This document shows, piece by piece, positions 28,318-34,128 of a stretch of DNA of 34,128 nucleotides; the stretch's first letter is position 1, and every line of letters begins with the position of its first letter. The translations under genes were made by a program, and so were the position numbers. The notes under the pieces were generated by a model. That model saw nothing but the letters and a program-made list of their open reading frames with translations. It was not told the origin of the DNA and ran no database searches. The stretch spans positions 1-34,128 of the IMG/VR virus record IMGVR_UViG_3300012350_000003; one strand, written 5' to 3'. The DNA comes from a virus.

Positions 28318-28415
28318 GCCGCTGCCCTCTGCTCGCTGTGCCAGTTCTCGTGGCGAGCGTGGCGGTGTCGACCGGTCTCATGGGCGACCTCGGCGGCGGT
28401 GTAGTAGCGGATCAC
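28314..28415 (-). CDS. Truncated HTH gene, copy B
   Basis: 33 residues from GTG 28415, VIRYYTAAEVAHETGRHRHA then RHENWHSEQRAAA. Both ends overlap neighbours by four bases (GTGA). It shares a 33/34-base repeat with copy A and, like it, has only the first helix of an excisionase-type HTH. The rest (R/H-rich) may bind nucleic acid. It could be a real tiny gene kept for coupling, or a decayed one. Confidence 0.5.
   Translation of the reverse strand: MIRYYTAAEVAHETGRHRHARHENWHSEQRAAA
28381..28414. repeat. 34-base repeat, copy B
   Basis: Direct repeat of 28062-28095 with one difference. It encodes the shared opening of the tiny HTH-like gene at 28314-28415. Confidence 0.85.
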
Positions 28416-28801
28416 GGTCGCCACTCGTCGCGGTAGCCCGGCCGGTCGGCGTAGGGCAGGGCGAGCAAACACAGGACGGTACTGCCCATGCCGTCGGTCT
28501 GGGCGTCGATCGCCTCCCAGTTGTACGCCTCATCCTCGTCCGGGTTGGTGCGGTCGACGATGCTCGCGATGATCTGCCGCTTGGCCTCGACCTCGCGCAG
28601 CACCCGGGCCGGATCGTGGCGACCGGCATGCTCGACATCATTGCGGCGACCCTCGAACACTCTGCGATCCATGAACATGTAGACCCCGCTGCCGTCCGCG
28701 CCGTGCGCCGCGTCCCACTTGCCGGGCGACTCAACCTCGCGCGCCACCCGCTCATCCGCATCGATCTTCGCCCGCAACCAGGTCACTAAGTCGTCGCTCA
28801 C
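28412..28801 (-). CDS. DUF6221 family protein
   Basis: 129 residues from GTG 28801 (GTGA overlap). It opens VSDDLVTWLRAKIDADERVA and has REVESPGKWDAAHGADGSGV, DPARVLREVEAKRQIIASIV and ends LCLLALPYADRPGYRDEWRP. These are the family signs of DUF6221 (a D-L-V-x-W/F-L-R-A start, VLREVEAKR, and the ALPYA-x2-PGYR-x-EW end). It lacks the C-x2-C part seen in the copy at 1845-2288. Function unknown; widespread in actinobacteria and phages. Confidence 0.85.
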   Translation of the reverse strand: MSDDLVTWLRAKIDADERVAREVESPGKWDAAHGADGSGVYMFMDRRVFEGRRNDVEHAGRHDPARVLREVEAKRQIIASIVDRTNPDEDEAYNWEAIDAQTDGMGSTVLCLLALPYADRPGYRDEWRP

Positions 28802-29544
28802 GCCGCCGCCCTCTTCCTCGCCATGACCAACCGGTCCAACTGCCGCCAGGCGGTAGCCGGCCACTGGTGCTCGCTCACCATGTCGCAGTACACCTCACTC
28901 GGTAGCTTGTCCTGGTCCCGCTCCCGCACCAGGGCCTCCAGCCGCCCTGAGCGCCGTGGCGGGCCGATGAAGCCGCGCGGCAGCTTCTCCACCACCCAGC
29001 CGTTGTTGCCGGGTACGCCACCACACAGCGGGCAGGGGCCTACGGTTAGGCTACGCGTCCCGGACGGGTACGCCAGCGGGTACGCCCGCGACACCAGCCC
29101 GGCGAGTTCGTCGGCGGCCTCACCCGCGTACTCGGTGGCGGCCAGCCAGATCGCATGCCGACTTACAAACTCGCCGATCGATCTAACGTCATCGGCCGGC
29201 AGCTTCACATTGCGCTGTTCGCCGATCAGCTTCGCCCACGACACCAGCACGTGCCGGATCTCGGCGCGCATCTCCACGACGGCATCCCGGGGCGGTGTGC
29301 CGCTGCCGGGTTTGCTGCTGGCGTGCTCACCGCCCCCGGCGGCCTTGAGGACGAGTTCCAGCTCGTGCCAGAGTTCGGCGGCCTTGACGGGGTTCTCGCC
29401 GAGGCGGCTGGTGCACACCGCGCAGAGCCTGAGCGTGTCGGCGGCCCAACCTTTGAGGCAGCCTCGGCAGGTGGGGCCGTCGCAGCCGTCGCCGTGGCGG
29501 CCGGGGATCTTGCACCTCGGGTTGAGGCAGAGCGGCGGGGTCAT
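28798..29544 (-). CDS. Zinc-finger protein of unknown function
   Basis: 248 residues from ATG 29544. The first 45 residues hold many cysteines: CLNPRCKIPGRHGDGCDGPT, CRGCLKGWAADTLRLCAVCT. After it comes a helical middle (NPVKAAELWHELELVLKAAG, DAVVEMRAEIRHVLVSWAKL, GEFVSRHAIWLAATEYAGEA) and a second cysteine pair (GPCPLCGGVPG), then a helical end (SEVYCDMVSEHQWPATAWRQ). Proteins with this order are common in actinophage early regions; the HQWPATAWRQLDRL end may be a DNA-contacting helix. Exact role unknown. Confidence 0.75.
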   Translation of the reverse strand: MTPPLCLNPRCKIPGRHGDGCDGPTCRGCLKGWAADTLRLCAVCTSRLGENPVKAAELWHELELVLKAAGGGEHASSKPGSGTPPRDAVVEMRAEIRHVLVSWAKLIGEQRNVKLPADDVRSIGEFVSRHAIWLAATEYAGEAADELAGLVSRAYPLAYPSGTRSLTVGPCPLCGGVPGNNGWVVEKLPRGFIGPPRRSGRLEALVRERDQDKLPSEVYCDMVSEHQWPATAWRQLDRLVMARKRAAA

Positions 29545-29702
29545 GACTGCTCGCCCGGCCTCTCGATCTTCGAGTTCGCGTAAGCCTCGGCGTAGACCAG
29601 GTCGGGATCTTCGCCATTGGCGCACCGCCGCAGCATCGACAGCAGGTCGGCGCCGCAGATGCACCACCAGCCGAGCGCGTCGTACTCCTCGTCGTTGGTC
29701 AC
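29541..29702 (-). CDS. Small conserved phage protein (WWCICG motif)
   Basis: 53 residues from GTG 29702, VTNDEEYDALGWWCICGADL then LSMLRRCANGEDPDLVYAEA and YANSKIERPGEQS. C-x-C with a tryptophan pair before it, and the DPDLVYAE-x-YAN end, are familiar from other actinophage genomes. GGAGGAGG lies about 17 bases upstream, and a GTGA overlap links it to the preceding gene remnant. Its stop overlaps ATG 29544. Function unknown. Confidence 0.65.
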   Translation of the reverse strand: MTNDEEYDALGWWCICGADLLSMLRRCANGEDPDLVYAEAYANSKIERPGEQS

Positions 29703-29752
29703 GTCCCCGTCCCCTCCTCCACCGGCAGCATGATGGCGACGCGCTGGGTGTC
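29699..29752 (-). pseudogene. C-terminal remnant of a gene cut by the IS-like insert
   Basis: Between the IS-like sequence and the 53-residue gene one leftward frame reads DDTQRVAIMLPVEEGTGT and ends in TGA at 29699-29701, overlapping GTG 29702. It has the same four-base coupling as the other early genes, so it is probably the end of a phage gene whose front part was lost when the insertion sequence arrived. The limits to the right are not exact. Confidence 0.45.
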
Positions 29753-29907
29753 ATCAAGGTCGCGGCCGGGCTGGTCGAGACCGAAAACGCCTGTGGAGCG
29801 GATGTGAGACGGGTGGGGGCAACCCCGGCGCGGTCTGCTGTGAAACAGGAACACCGACCCGCAAGGGAAGGAATCCCCCCCGCCTTTAGGCGGGTGGAGG
29901 ACGTCAA
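29753..29907 (+). mobile_element. 3' end of an IS605-type tnpB element with right-end hairpin
   Basis: The rightward frame reads IKVAAGLVETENACGADVRR then VGATPARSAVKQEHRPAREG and IPPAFRRVEDVK, which is like the C-terminus of actinobacterial TnpB proteins (AAGxxETENACGADVR, then VKQE). The last 40 bases have GGAATCCCCCCCGCC, TTTA, GGCGGG, TGGAGGACGTCAA. This is the known right end of IS200/IS605-group tnpB elements and carries the 3' part of the omega/reRNA; CCCGCC at 29879-29884 pairs with GGCGGG at 29889-29894. The rest of tnpB and the left end are missing. The insert abuts the end of the next leftward gene, whose TGA lies in GACGTCAA. Confidence 0.75.
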
Positions 29908-30560
29908 AGGAACTCCGTCTCGCCGGCCAGCCACGCGATCGACGTCTGCTCGTACTCGGCGCGAAGCTGACGAAGGCGGCTCCGCAGCGCTTGCGTGCGC
30001 ATGGGGTCGGTGGGCAGTTGCAGCCACCAGCAGGCGTTCTGCCACGGCGCCGCAGTGGGCGAGAAGTACTCGCCGTGGACCTGCGCGCCTTCGAGCTTGC
30101 CGACCCGATAGACGACGTGGCTGACGATCTGGACGAACTCGGCCCAGCGCGCCTGGCTCAGTTTGTGGTCGCTGTTGCCGATGGAGATGCACACGTTCAT
30201 TTGATCTATGTCCTTCCACAGTGCGGCAACGTGTGTGACTGGCTCGGTGAAATGCTCGGCAGTGACGAATTCCTCGTAGCCCCCGCCGGGGTCAGCGGTC
30301 ACGGTCGCCTCCACGCGGTCTTCATGGCTGTCCTCGTCGTCGAGTTCTTCGCCCGTCAGCCGCGCCAGGGCGGCGGCACCGTCGTAGGCGATGGCGGCCA
30401 GGAACACGTGCGCCGTTTCCTGTGCCGCCTTCATCCGCCTCAGGTCGGCGGCGATGCGGGACGCGGCGGCTTTCCAGCCATGCCGGTACCCGCGCCCGTA
30501 GTCGCTTTCCTCGTCGTCGGGGTCGTCGCTGATCTCGGCGAGGTGGTCGATGTCATCCAT
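29904..30560 (-). CDS. Helical protein of unknown function, stop supplied by the IS end
   Basis: 218 residues from ATG 30560 with GAGAGG seven bases upstream. It has an acidic start (DDIDHLAEISDDPDDEESDY), GRGYRHGWKAAASRIAADLR, the long middle with TAEHFTEPVTHVAALWKDID, MNVCISIGNSDHKLSQARWA, VGKLEGAQVHGEYFSPTAAP, WQNACWWLQLPTDPMRTQAL and a helical end. Its last codons EFL and TGA (29904-29906) lie in the IS right end, so the original C-terminus may have been longer. No family recognised. Confidence 0.7.
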   Translation of the reverse strand: MDDIDHLAEISDDPDDEESDYGRGYRHGWKAAASRIAADLRRMKAAQETAHVFLAAIAYDGAAALARLTGEELDDEDSHEDRVEATVTADPGGGYEEFVTAEHFTEPVTHVAALWKDIDQMNVCISIGNSDHKLSQARWAEFVQIVSHVVYRVGKLEGAQVHGEYFSPTAAPWQNACWWLQLPTDPMRTQALRSRLRQLRAEYEQTSIAWLAGETEFL

Positions 30561-30624
30561 GCCCGTTCCTCTCGTCGGCGCCCTCCGGCGCGGTGGGGGC
30601 GGGCGGGGTGGCTGGGCGGGTCAC
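30553..30624 (-). CDS. Possible 23-residue Pro-rich peptide
   Basis: GTG 30624 overlaps the preceding stop by four bases and opens VTRPATPPAPTAPEGADERN then GHG, ending eight bases inside the next gene. The frame fills the only gap between two coupled genes, as a tiny gene or a coupling device would. The composition (Pro/Ala) gives no function and chance is possible. Confidence 0.3.
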   Translation of the reverse strand: MTRPATPPAPTAPEGADERNGHG

Positions 30625-30962
30625 GGCTCCTCCTGGGCATGGCGGGCGAACGTTACGAACGACCACTGCGGCATAGCCGGGTACTCGCCCGTTTCGTCGA
30701 CCTTCGAAACGGTGACGACAGGGAAGCCGCGAGCCATGGCGGCCAACTCCAGCTGCCGGACGAGCGCGGCCGGGACGGTGAAGCGCAACTCGTGAACCTC
30801 GGGCGCGGCGTCTTCGAGGGCTTTGTCGATGCGCCCGAGGGTTGCGCCGGCAACGAAGGGTTCGTCATCGTAGGGGCCACCATTGGACCGGTACGCGACG
30901 AAGGGGTAGACGAGCGAGTGGGTGTCGTCGTCTTCGGGCTGGTCGAGCGGGGTGGCGCTCAC
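30621..30962 (-). CDS. Small protein of unknown function
   Basis: 113 residues from GTG 30962 (GTGA overlap). It reads VSATPLDQPEDDDTHSLVYP, FVAYRSNGGPYDDEPFVAGA, TLGRIDKALEDAAPEVHELR and FTVPAALVRQLELAAMARGF, PVVTVSKVDETGEYPAMPQW, ending FVTFARHAQEEP. Strands and one long helix suggest a small alpha/beta domain. An early-region gene in a chain of overlapping genes. No family recognised. Confidence 0.65.
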   Translation of the reverse strand: MSATPLDQPEDDDTHSLVYPFVAYRSNGGPYDDEPFVAGATLGRIDKALEDAAPEVHELRFTVPAALVRQLELAAMARGFPVVTVSKVDETGEYPAMPQWSFVTFARHAQEEP

Positions 30963-31207
30963 GCGGCACCGCCGGCCTGAGTCGCTTCGACGTAGGCGCG
31001 GATCGTGCGGCGGTGCTCGGCGTTCTCGGCCCGCAGTCGCTCGATCTCAGCGATCAATGCGGGGGCGTCGTTCACTGCGAGGATGTAAGCGGCTCGGCGC
31101 GTCTTGTGCGAGTCGCGCACACCGTCCGGTGCCTCACCGGAAACGAACTCCAACGCCCGTTCCAGTCGACGGCGAATCGTGTCGAGATCCAGTGGTTCGG
31201 TGCTCAC
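30959..31207 (-). CDS. Small coiled-coil protein
   Basis: 82 residues from GTG 31207 (GTGA overlap), opening VSTEPLDLDTIRRRLERALE, then FVSGEAPDGVRDSHKTRRAA, YILAVNDAPALIAEIERLRA and ENAEHRRTIRAYVEATQAGG. The last 40 residues have leucine heptads (LIAEIERLRAENAEHRRTIR) typical of a coiled coil. Proteins like this (a DTIRRRLE helix, then an APALIAEIERLRAE coil) are frequent in actinophage early regions. Function unknown. Confidence 0.72.
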   Translation of the reverse strand: MSTEPLDLDTIRRRLERALEFVSGEAPDGVRDSHKTRRAAYILAVNDAPALIAEIERLRAENAEHRRTIRAYVEATQAGGAA

Positions 31208-31407
31208 AGGTTCTCCTCGGTTACGCGCGCGACGGCGCCGGGGGTGGGGTGGGTGGCGGCGGCTTCGCGCGAGCACTTCGAGCACAGGCCCGGACCGCCA
31301 CAACGGGCCTTCATCGGGGACTCCGTCGCGGGGTCGGGCTCGCCGGGTCCGTACCAGTGCCCGTGCGAGGTCCAGCCGTCGTTCATCGCGCGGTCAAACT
31401 CGGTCAC
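31204..31407 (-). CDS. Small protein with a CxxC pair
   Basis: 67 residues from GTG 31407 (GTGA overlap). It opens VTEFDRAMNDGWTSHGHWYG, then PGEPDPATESPMKARCGGPG and LCSKCSREAAATHPTPGAVA. One C-x5-C-x2-C cluster with nearby histidines may bind zinc. It sits in the chain of overlapping early genes next to the RuvC-like gene. No family recognised. Confidence 0.65.
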   Translation of the reverse strand: MTEFDRAMNDGWTSHGHWYGPGEPDPATESPMKARCGGPGLCSKCSREAAATHPTPGAVARVTEENL

Positions 31408-31973
31408 TTCGTCTCCTCCGGATCAGTGGGCCACTCGACGGCCGCGAGGGCGGCGCGGTGAGTGGCGGGCATGGCGGCGATGGGGTGGCCGAGGTGGTCG
31501 GCGCCGGCCGCCGCGCACACGAGGGCGTCGGCTTCGTCTTCGCCGCCGTGGAAGTGGGGGAAGCGGCGGGCCACCTCCCGCATCACGTCGGCCTTGGCGG
31601 CGTTGCCTTTGCCGGTGGCGTACTTGGCGCGGCTGGTGGGTCCCATCACGGCCAGCGGGAAGCCGCTCATGTCGATGTTCTCGGTGGCGAGCCACCACAG
31701 GCCGGCGCGGGTGGTGGCGTGGCCGGTGATGCGGGAGTACGCGAGTCCTTCGACGACGGCCAGGTCCCACACCTCGTCGGGGCCGAGGGCGGCTTCGGGG
31801 ACGATGATGATCTGGTCGATCATCCAGCGGATGCGGTCCCGGTCCGGCCACTTCGCCTGCTTCGACGGTTCCTTGATCAGTTCGGTGCGGTAGTGGTGGT
31901 TGTCCCCGTCGCCGGTGCGGACGATGGCGATGCCGGTGGCGGTCAGCGAAAGATCCAACCCGAGGATGTTCAC
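31404..31973 (-). CDS. RuvC-like Holliday junction resolvase
   Basis: 189 residues from GTG 31973 (GTGA overlap). RNase H-like fold: VNILGLDLSLTATGIAIVRT gives the first strand with D7, DLAVVEGLAYS the second acidic residue (E75), and GGEDEADALVCAAAG the last pair (about D146 and D149). KYATGKGNAAKADVMREVAR is the basic segment that contacts junction DNA. RuvC-like phage enzymes resolve branched DNA made during replication and recombination so it can be packaged. It lies beside replication-type genes. Confidence 0.88.
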   Translation of the reverse strand: MNILGLDLSLTATGIAIVRTGDGDNHHYRTELIKEPSKQAKWPDRDRIRWMIDQIIIVPEAALGPDEVWDLAVVEGLAYSRITGHATTRAGLWWLATENIDMSGFPLAVMGPTSRAKYATGKGNAAKADVMREVARRFPHFHGGEDEADALVCAAAGADHLGHPIAAMPATHRAALAAVEWPTDPEETK

Positions 31974-32353
31974 GGCGCTGCCTCGCCCGGGTGGCCCCAG
32001 CACTCGTAGGCGCGGCCGGACAGCAGCGACATGCCGATGCTGGCCGGTTCGCGGCAGGTGCCGTGGAAGCGGTGCGCGTCGAACGCTACGACACCGGAGA
32101 ACGTCCGATGGCACTCCGGCGCGGCGCAGTGACACGTCCGTTCGCCCTGCCACCACGTCGCGCAGCCGCCACACCGACCCACGGGCGATCCGTGGTTGGG
32201 CCTTGCGGGGGCTCCCGCTGGCCGCTGGAACGCCGAACGTACCGGATTGGTACCTCGGGTGGGGGTAGCCGTGTCGATCTTGTTAGATCCGGCAGGCACG
32301 GCGTTGTCGGGTTTGCGCCAGCCGCGGCGCAGTTGGATGCGGGTCGGGCTCAT
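31970..32353 (-). CDS. DUF4326-like N-terminus joined to a phage zinc finger
   Basis: 127 residues from ATG 32353 with GGAGG seven bases upstream. The first 25 residues (MSPTRIQLRRGWRKPDNAVP) look like the start of DUF4326 proteins (RIQLRRTKGWRxPxxA), but the WGNPF part that should follow is replaced by a linker with TPTRGTNPVRSAFQRPAG. The rest is a zinc finger: CGGCATWWQGERTCHCAAPE, CHRTFSGVVAFDAHRFHGTC, which matches the FD-x-H type finger of actinophages. The chimera may bind nucleic acid. It overlaps both neighbours by four bases. Confidence 0.68.
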   Translation of the reverse strand: MSPTRIQLRRGWRKPDNAVPAGSNKIDTATPTRGTNPVRSAFQRPAGAPARPNHGSPVGRCGGCATWWQGERTCHCAAPECHRTFSGVVAFDAHRFHGTCREPASIGMSLLSGRAYECWGHPGEAAP

Positions 32354-33066
32354 GCGGGTTCCTCCGGTGCGAGTGTTTCGCTGCGGCACAGCGGGCAGTT
32401 GTAGGCGGGTTTGCCGCGGTGGCGGGGGCATTCGGGTGCGGCGGCGAGCCGTTTGGCGCGGTCGGCGGTCCACCGGTCGTGGGCCCGCCGGGCGTCGGCG
32501 CACCGGCCGCACGGCGGCGGGTCCGGGTCGTCGAGGTGTTCGGGGCAGGTTCGGGGGGGTTCTGCGGCGGGCGGCGTCGGGCCACTGCCGGGCGGCGGGC
32601 TCGCGCGCCCGCGCACGTCCCCCTGATGCTTCGAAGAAGCAGAAGGAACGGGTCGGGTCGGGGGGCGAAGCATCGGCGAAGCACGTGCTGAAGCAGGTGC
32701 TTCAGTTTTGCTTCGGGTCTTTCCGCTGGCCAGACCACCTAGCCGTCCGGCTTCGGCCTTCTTCGTGCGGTTATCCACAACCTCCTTTTTCGTGGGATTC
32801 CGCGGTGTTCCGTCGCCGTTTGCTTCCCATTGGTGGAACCGGTATCCGGCCCGGACTCGCCTCCACAACCCCGCCGCTACTAACTCGTCTGCCAACTCGT
32901 TCGAGCCTCGCGACAGCAAGCTCACTGCCTGATCGGATACGAAGCCATCGGTGAGATGGTCGCCAGACCAGGAGCCCGCCAGTGTCCACAGCCCGAGTGC
33001 CGCCAGCGATGTCGCTAGAGCTTTAGGGTGGGAATGAAGCCGGTCGTCTACCTTGAACCACACCAT
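32350..33066 (-). CDS. Replication initiator-like protein with C-terminal zinc cluster
   Basis: 238 residues from ATG 33066, overlapping the 17-codon ORF stop (TGATG). The start MVWFKVDDRLHSHPKALATS then LAALGLWTLAGSWSGDHLTD and DELVAAGLWRRVRAGYRFHQ WEANG is the N-terminal winged helix of phage replication/replisome-organiser proteins (FKVDD-x2-HSHPKA is the usual opening). A Lys/Arg-rich hinge (KKEVVDNRTKKAEAGRLGGL) follows, then a Pro-rich part and a C-terminal region with CPEHLDD, CGRCADARRAHDRW, CPRHRGKPAYNCPLC. It is the best candidate for starting phage replication. Confidence 0.78.
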   Translation of the reverse strand: MVWFKVDDRLHSHPKALATSLAALGLWTLAGSWSGDHLTDGFVSDQAVSLLSRGSNELADELVAAGLWRRVRAGYRFHQWEANGDGTPRNPTKKEVVDNRTKKAEAGRLGGLASGKTRSKTEAPASARASPMLRPPTRPVPSASSKHQGDVRGRASPPPGSGPTPPAAEPPRTCPEHLDDPDPPPCGRCADARRAHDRWTADRAKRLAAAPECPRHRGKPAYNCPLCRSETLAPEEPA

Positions 33067-33119
33067 CAGGGACGCGCTCCCTTCGCCCAGTTGCAGGGCA
33101 GGCAGAGCGTGATAGGCAT
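33066..33119 (-). CDS. 17-residue ORF with CxxC, coupled at both ends
   Basis: ATG 33119 overlaps the stop of the nuclease gene (TAATG) and the frame reads MPITLCLPCNWAKGARP to a TGA overlapping ATG 33066 (TGATG). It exactly fills the gap between two genes, so translation could run through. CLPCNWAKG resembles the start of small zinc proteins I recall in actinophages, so it may be a shortened relic. It may serve only to couple the two genes. Confidence 0.45.
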   Translation of the reverse strand: MPITLCLPCNWAKGARP

Positions 33120-33625
33120 TAGGCGACCTCCGTCCATGGGTCGCGCGTACCGAACGTGTCGTCGAACCGTTCGCAGGCGGCCTTGCGGAAGAGGACGAAT
33201 GGCGTGCCGGACCCGACGCCTCGGAAGGTGCCGGGCCAGGAGATCTCGCGGACGAGTTTGGGTGTTGCTACGCGGCCGTCAGGGAACACGTAGTAGAACG
33301 GGCACCCTGACATGGCCTCCCACTTCTCTGCCGCATCGAGTGCGGCCGTCTCTAGGTCGTGGTTGCCTGTCTCCCGGTGTGCGTCGCCGTCCTTGGCATC
33401 GATGAAGACGAGGCGCATCCGGGCAGAGAACTTCTTGGCGGCGATGATGTCGGGCATGTACCGCACGGGCGTGTTGACTCGCTTGATCACGTCGCGCATC
33501 TGCTCGCTGAGTTGACCCTGCCCGAACGGCTCGGCGAGCCATCCACGGATCTGCAACTCAGCGGTGACCTTGCGCTCAAACTCCTGAGCCCTGGTCAGAC
33601 GGCGACGGAACTCGCGAGCGGTCAT
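33119..33625 (-). CDS. PD-(D/E)XK-type nuclease
   Basis: 168 residues from ATG 33625 (ATGA overlap with the methyltransferase gene). It opens MTAREFRRRLTRAQEFERKV then TAELQIRGWLAEPFGQGQLS, and the active site follows: RYMPDIIAAKK (P58 D59), RLVFIDAKDGDAHRETG (D76, K78), then a helix LETAALDAAEKWEAMSG and strand CPFYYVFPDGRVATPKLV. E17 may be the first metal ligand. The order E, PD, D-x-K is that of restriction/Holliday-type nucleases. Being coupled to a methyltransferase gene, a restriction-like pair is possible, but phage recombination nucleases have the same fold. Confidence 0.75.
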   Translation of the reverse strand: MTAREFRRRLTRAQEFERKVTAELQIRGWLAEPFGQGQLSEQMRDVIKRVNTPVRYMPDIIAAKKFSARMRLVFIDAKDGDAHRETGNHDLETAALDAAEKWEAMSGCPFYYVFPDGRVATPKLVREISWPGTFRGVGSGTPFVLFRKAACERFDDTFGTRDPWTEVA

Positions 33626-34128
33626 CCAGCCAGCACCACCAGATCGCGGTACAGCTTCAGCATCCGGCGGTTCTCCCGCGCCCAGGTGACCTGCTGGCCG
33701 GTGGCCTGCTGGGTGGAGTAGGGCACGATGATGCGCCGTTCGACATGCCAGCCTTCGTCGACGAACGGACGGAGCAGATCGGTGGCGTGGTCGACGACCG
33801 AGCCGTCTTCGTTCTGGGTCGGCGAGATGATGTACGCGACACGGCCGGCGTGTTCGATGACCGCCTTAACGACGGTGGCCCACGCGACGGTGAACGCATC
33901 GAGGTCCATCTCGGCCATCTCGCCGGGCTCGGTCGAGTAGCGGCCGACGGCCTGCTTCCAGTACGGCGGGTCCAGGAACACGAGATCGGCCTTGCGGGGT
34001 GCGGCTTCCGGCCAGCCAGCGGTGGCGTCGTGCTGATGGATCGGCAGGTGCGGCGAGTAATGGTCGCCGCGGATGTCGGCGGCCCACACGCGGCGGCCCA
34101 TCCGCTTGGCGACGTCCACGGTGGTGCC
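33622..34128 (-). CDS. DNA methyltransferase, start outside the window
   Basis: At least 168 residues are visible; the frame stays open to the right edge, where GTTVDVAKRMGRRVWAADIR is read, the end of a SAM-binding motif I (usually FAGSGTT). DLVFLDPPYWKQAV is the catalytic DPPY motif of N6-adenine or N4-cytosine methylases. Motif I before DPPY with about 50 residues between suggests the alpha or gamma order. The rest (AEMDLDAFTVAWATVVKAVI, GRVAYIISPTQNEDGSVVDH, RIIVPYSTQQATGQQVTWAR) is the usual C-terminal sheet. It likely protects phage DNA from host restriction. The 5' end is missing. Confidence 0.85.
   Translation of the reverse strand, partial: GTTVDVAKRMGRRVWAADIRGDHYSPHLPIHQHDATAGWPEAAPRKADLVFLDPPYWKQAVGRYSTEPGEMAEMDLDAFTVAWATVVKAVIEHAGRVAYIISPTQNEDGSVVDHATDLLRPFVDEGWHVERRIIVPYSTQQATGQQVTWARENRRMLKLYRDLVVLAG

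Noticed and set aside
28025-28415. CRISPR-like repeat
   Set aside because: Only two copies 319 bases apart, both within coding starts; this is gene duplication, not an array.
28823-30124. Long rightward open frame of 433 codons
   Set aside because: It lies antisense to well-supported leftward genes, its composition is Arg/Ser/Pro-rich with no domain, and only its 29753-29907 part is meaningful (IS remnant).
1-34128. tRNA or rRNA genes
   Set aside because: No cloverleaf with a GTTCRANNC-type T loop and CCA-side stem was seen on either strand by eye; a tRNA scan would settle it.

Overview
The window is a block of a temperate siphovirus genome (free phage or prophage) from a GC-rich actinobacterium. 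The support is: GC-rich codon third positions throughout, GTG and TTG starts, 4-base ATGA/GTGA overlaps, leaderless TANNNT-N6-ATG starts, and the protein families present (DUF6221, DUF2829, a DUF935-like portal, DUF6093-like and HK97 gp10-like proteins, GH25 lysin). A Micromonosporaceae or Streptomyces-like host is a guess; no chromosomal marker is visible. Family names come from reading the sequences, since no search could be run.

Layout. (1) 1-166: the tail of a rightward gene entering from outside the window, then a perfect hairpin terminator. (2) 167-364: a leftward ribbon-helix-helix gene facing a rightward operon (387-2575) of small genes, an HNH endonuclease and a DUF6221 protein. The two units start from overlapping leaderless promoters. 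(3) 2592-2622: a bidirectional terminator. From here to the right edge almost everything is leftward. (4) 2685-6019: lysis and accessory genes (two membrane/holin-like proteins, a DUF2829/Tad2-like putative anti-Thoeris protein, Nudix hydrolase, HAD phosphatase, membrane proteins). (5) 6033-25700: lysin and the full morphogenesis block. Read in the direction of transcription it runs TerS-like, TerL, portal, protease with a nested scaffold, decoration protein, major capsid, connectors, tail terminator-like protein, major tail protein, frameshifted tail chaperones, tape measure, minor tail proteins, lysin. (6) 26080-26372: an AT-richer regulatory/packaging region with ATGCAT palindromes. (7) 26373-34128: HNH nuclease, then early genes (GIY-YIG-type protein, excisionase-like HTH, many tiny overlapping genes, RuvC-like resolvase, replication initiator-like protein, PD-(D/E)XK nuclease, DNA methyltransferase cut by the window edge).

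Features that stand out: three isolated rightward genes (15389, 21683, 23882) lie inside the leftward structural operon, each with a -10-like box 6-8 bases before its start codon, which suggests lysogen-expressed morons. The 3' end of an IS605-type tnpB element with its right-end hairpin (about 29753-29907) is embedded among the early genes. A CCCTTTC slippery heptamer drives the tail chaperone frameshift. Two truncated HTH genes share a 33/34-base repeat. A Tad2-like gene sits in the lysis region.

There are no tRNAs, rRNAs or CRISPR arrays that I can see, and no stretch over 300 bases without a gene; the longest is 26080-26372.
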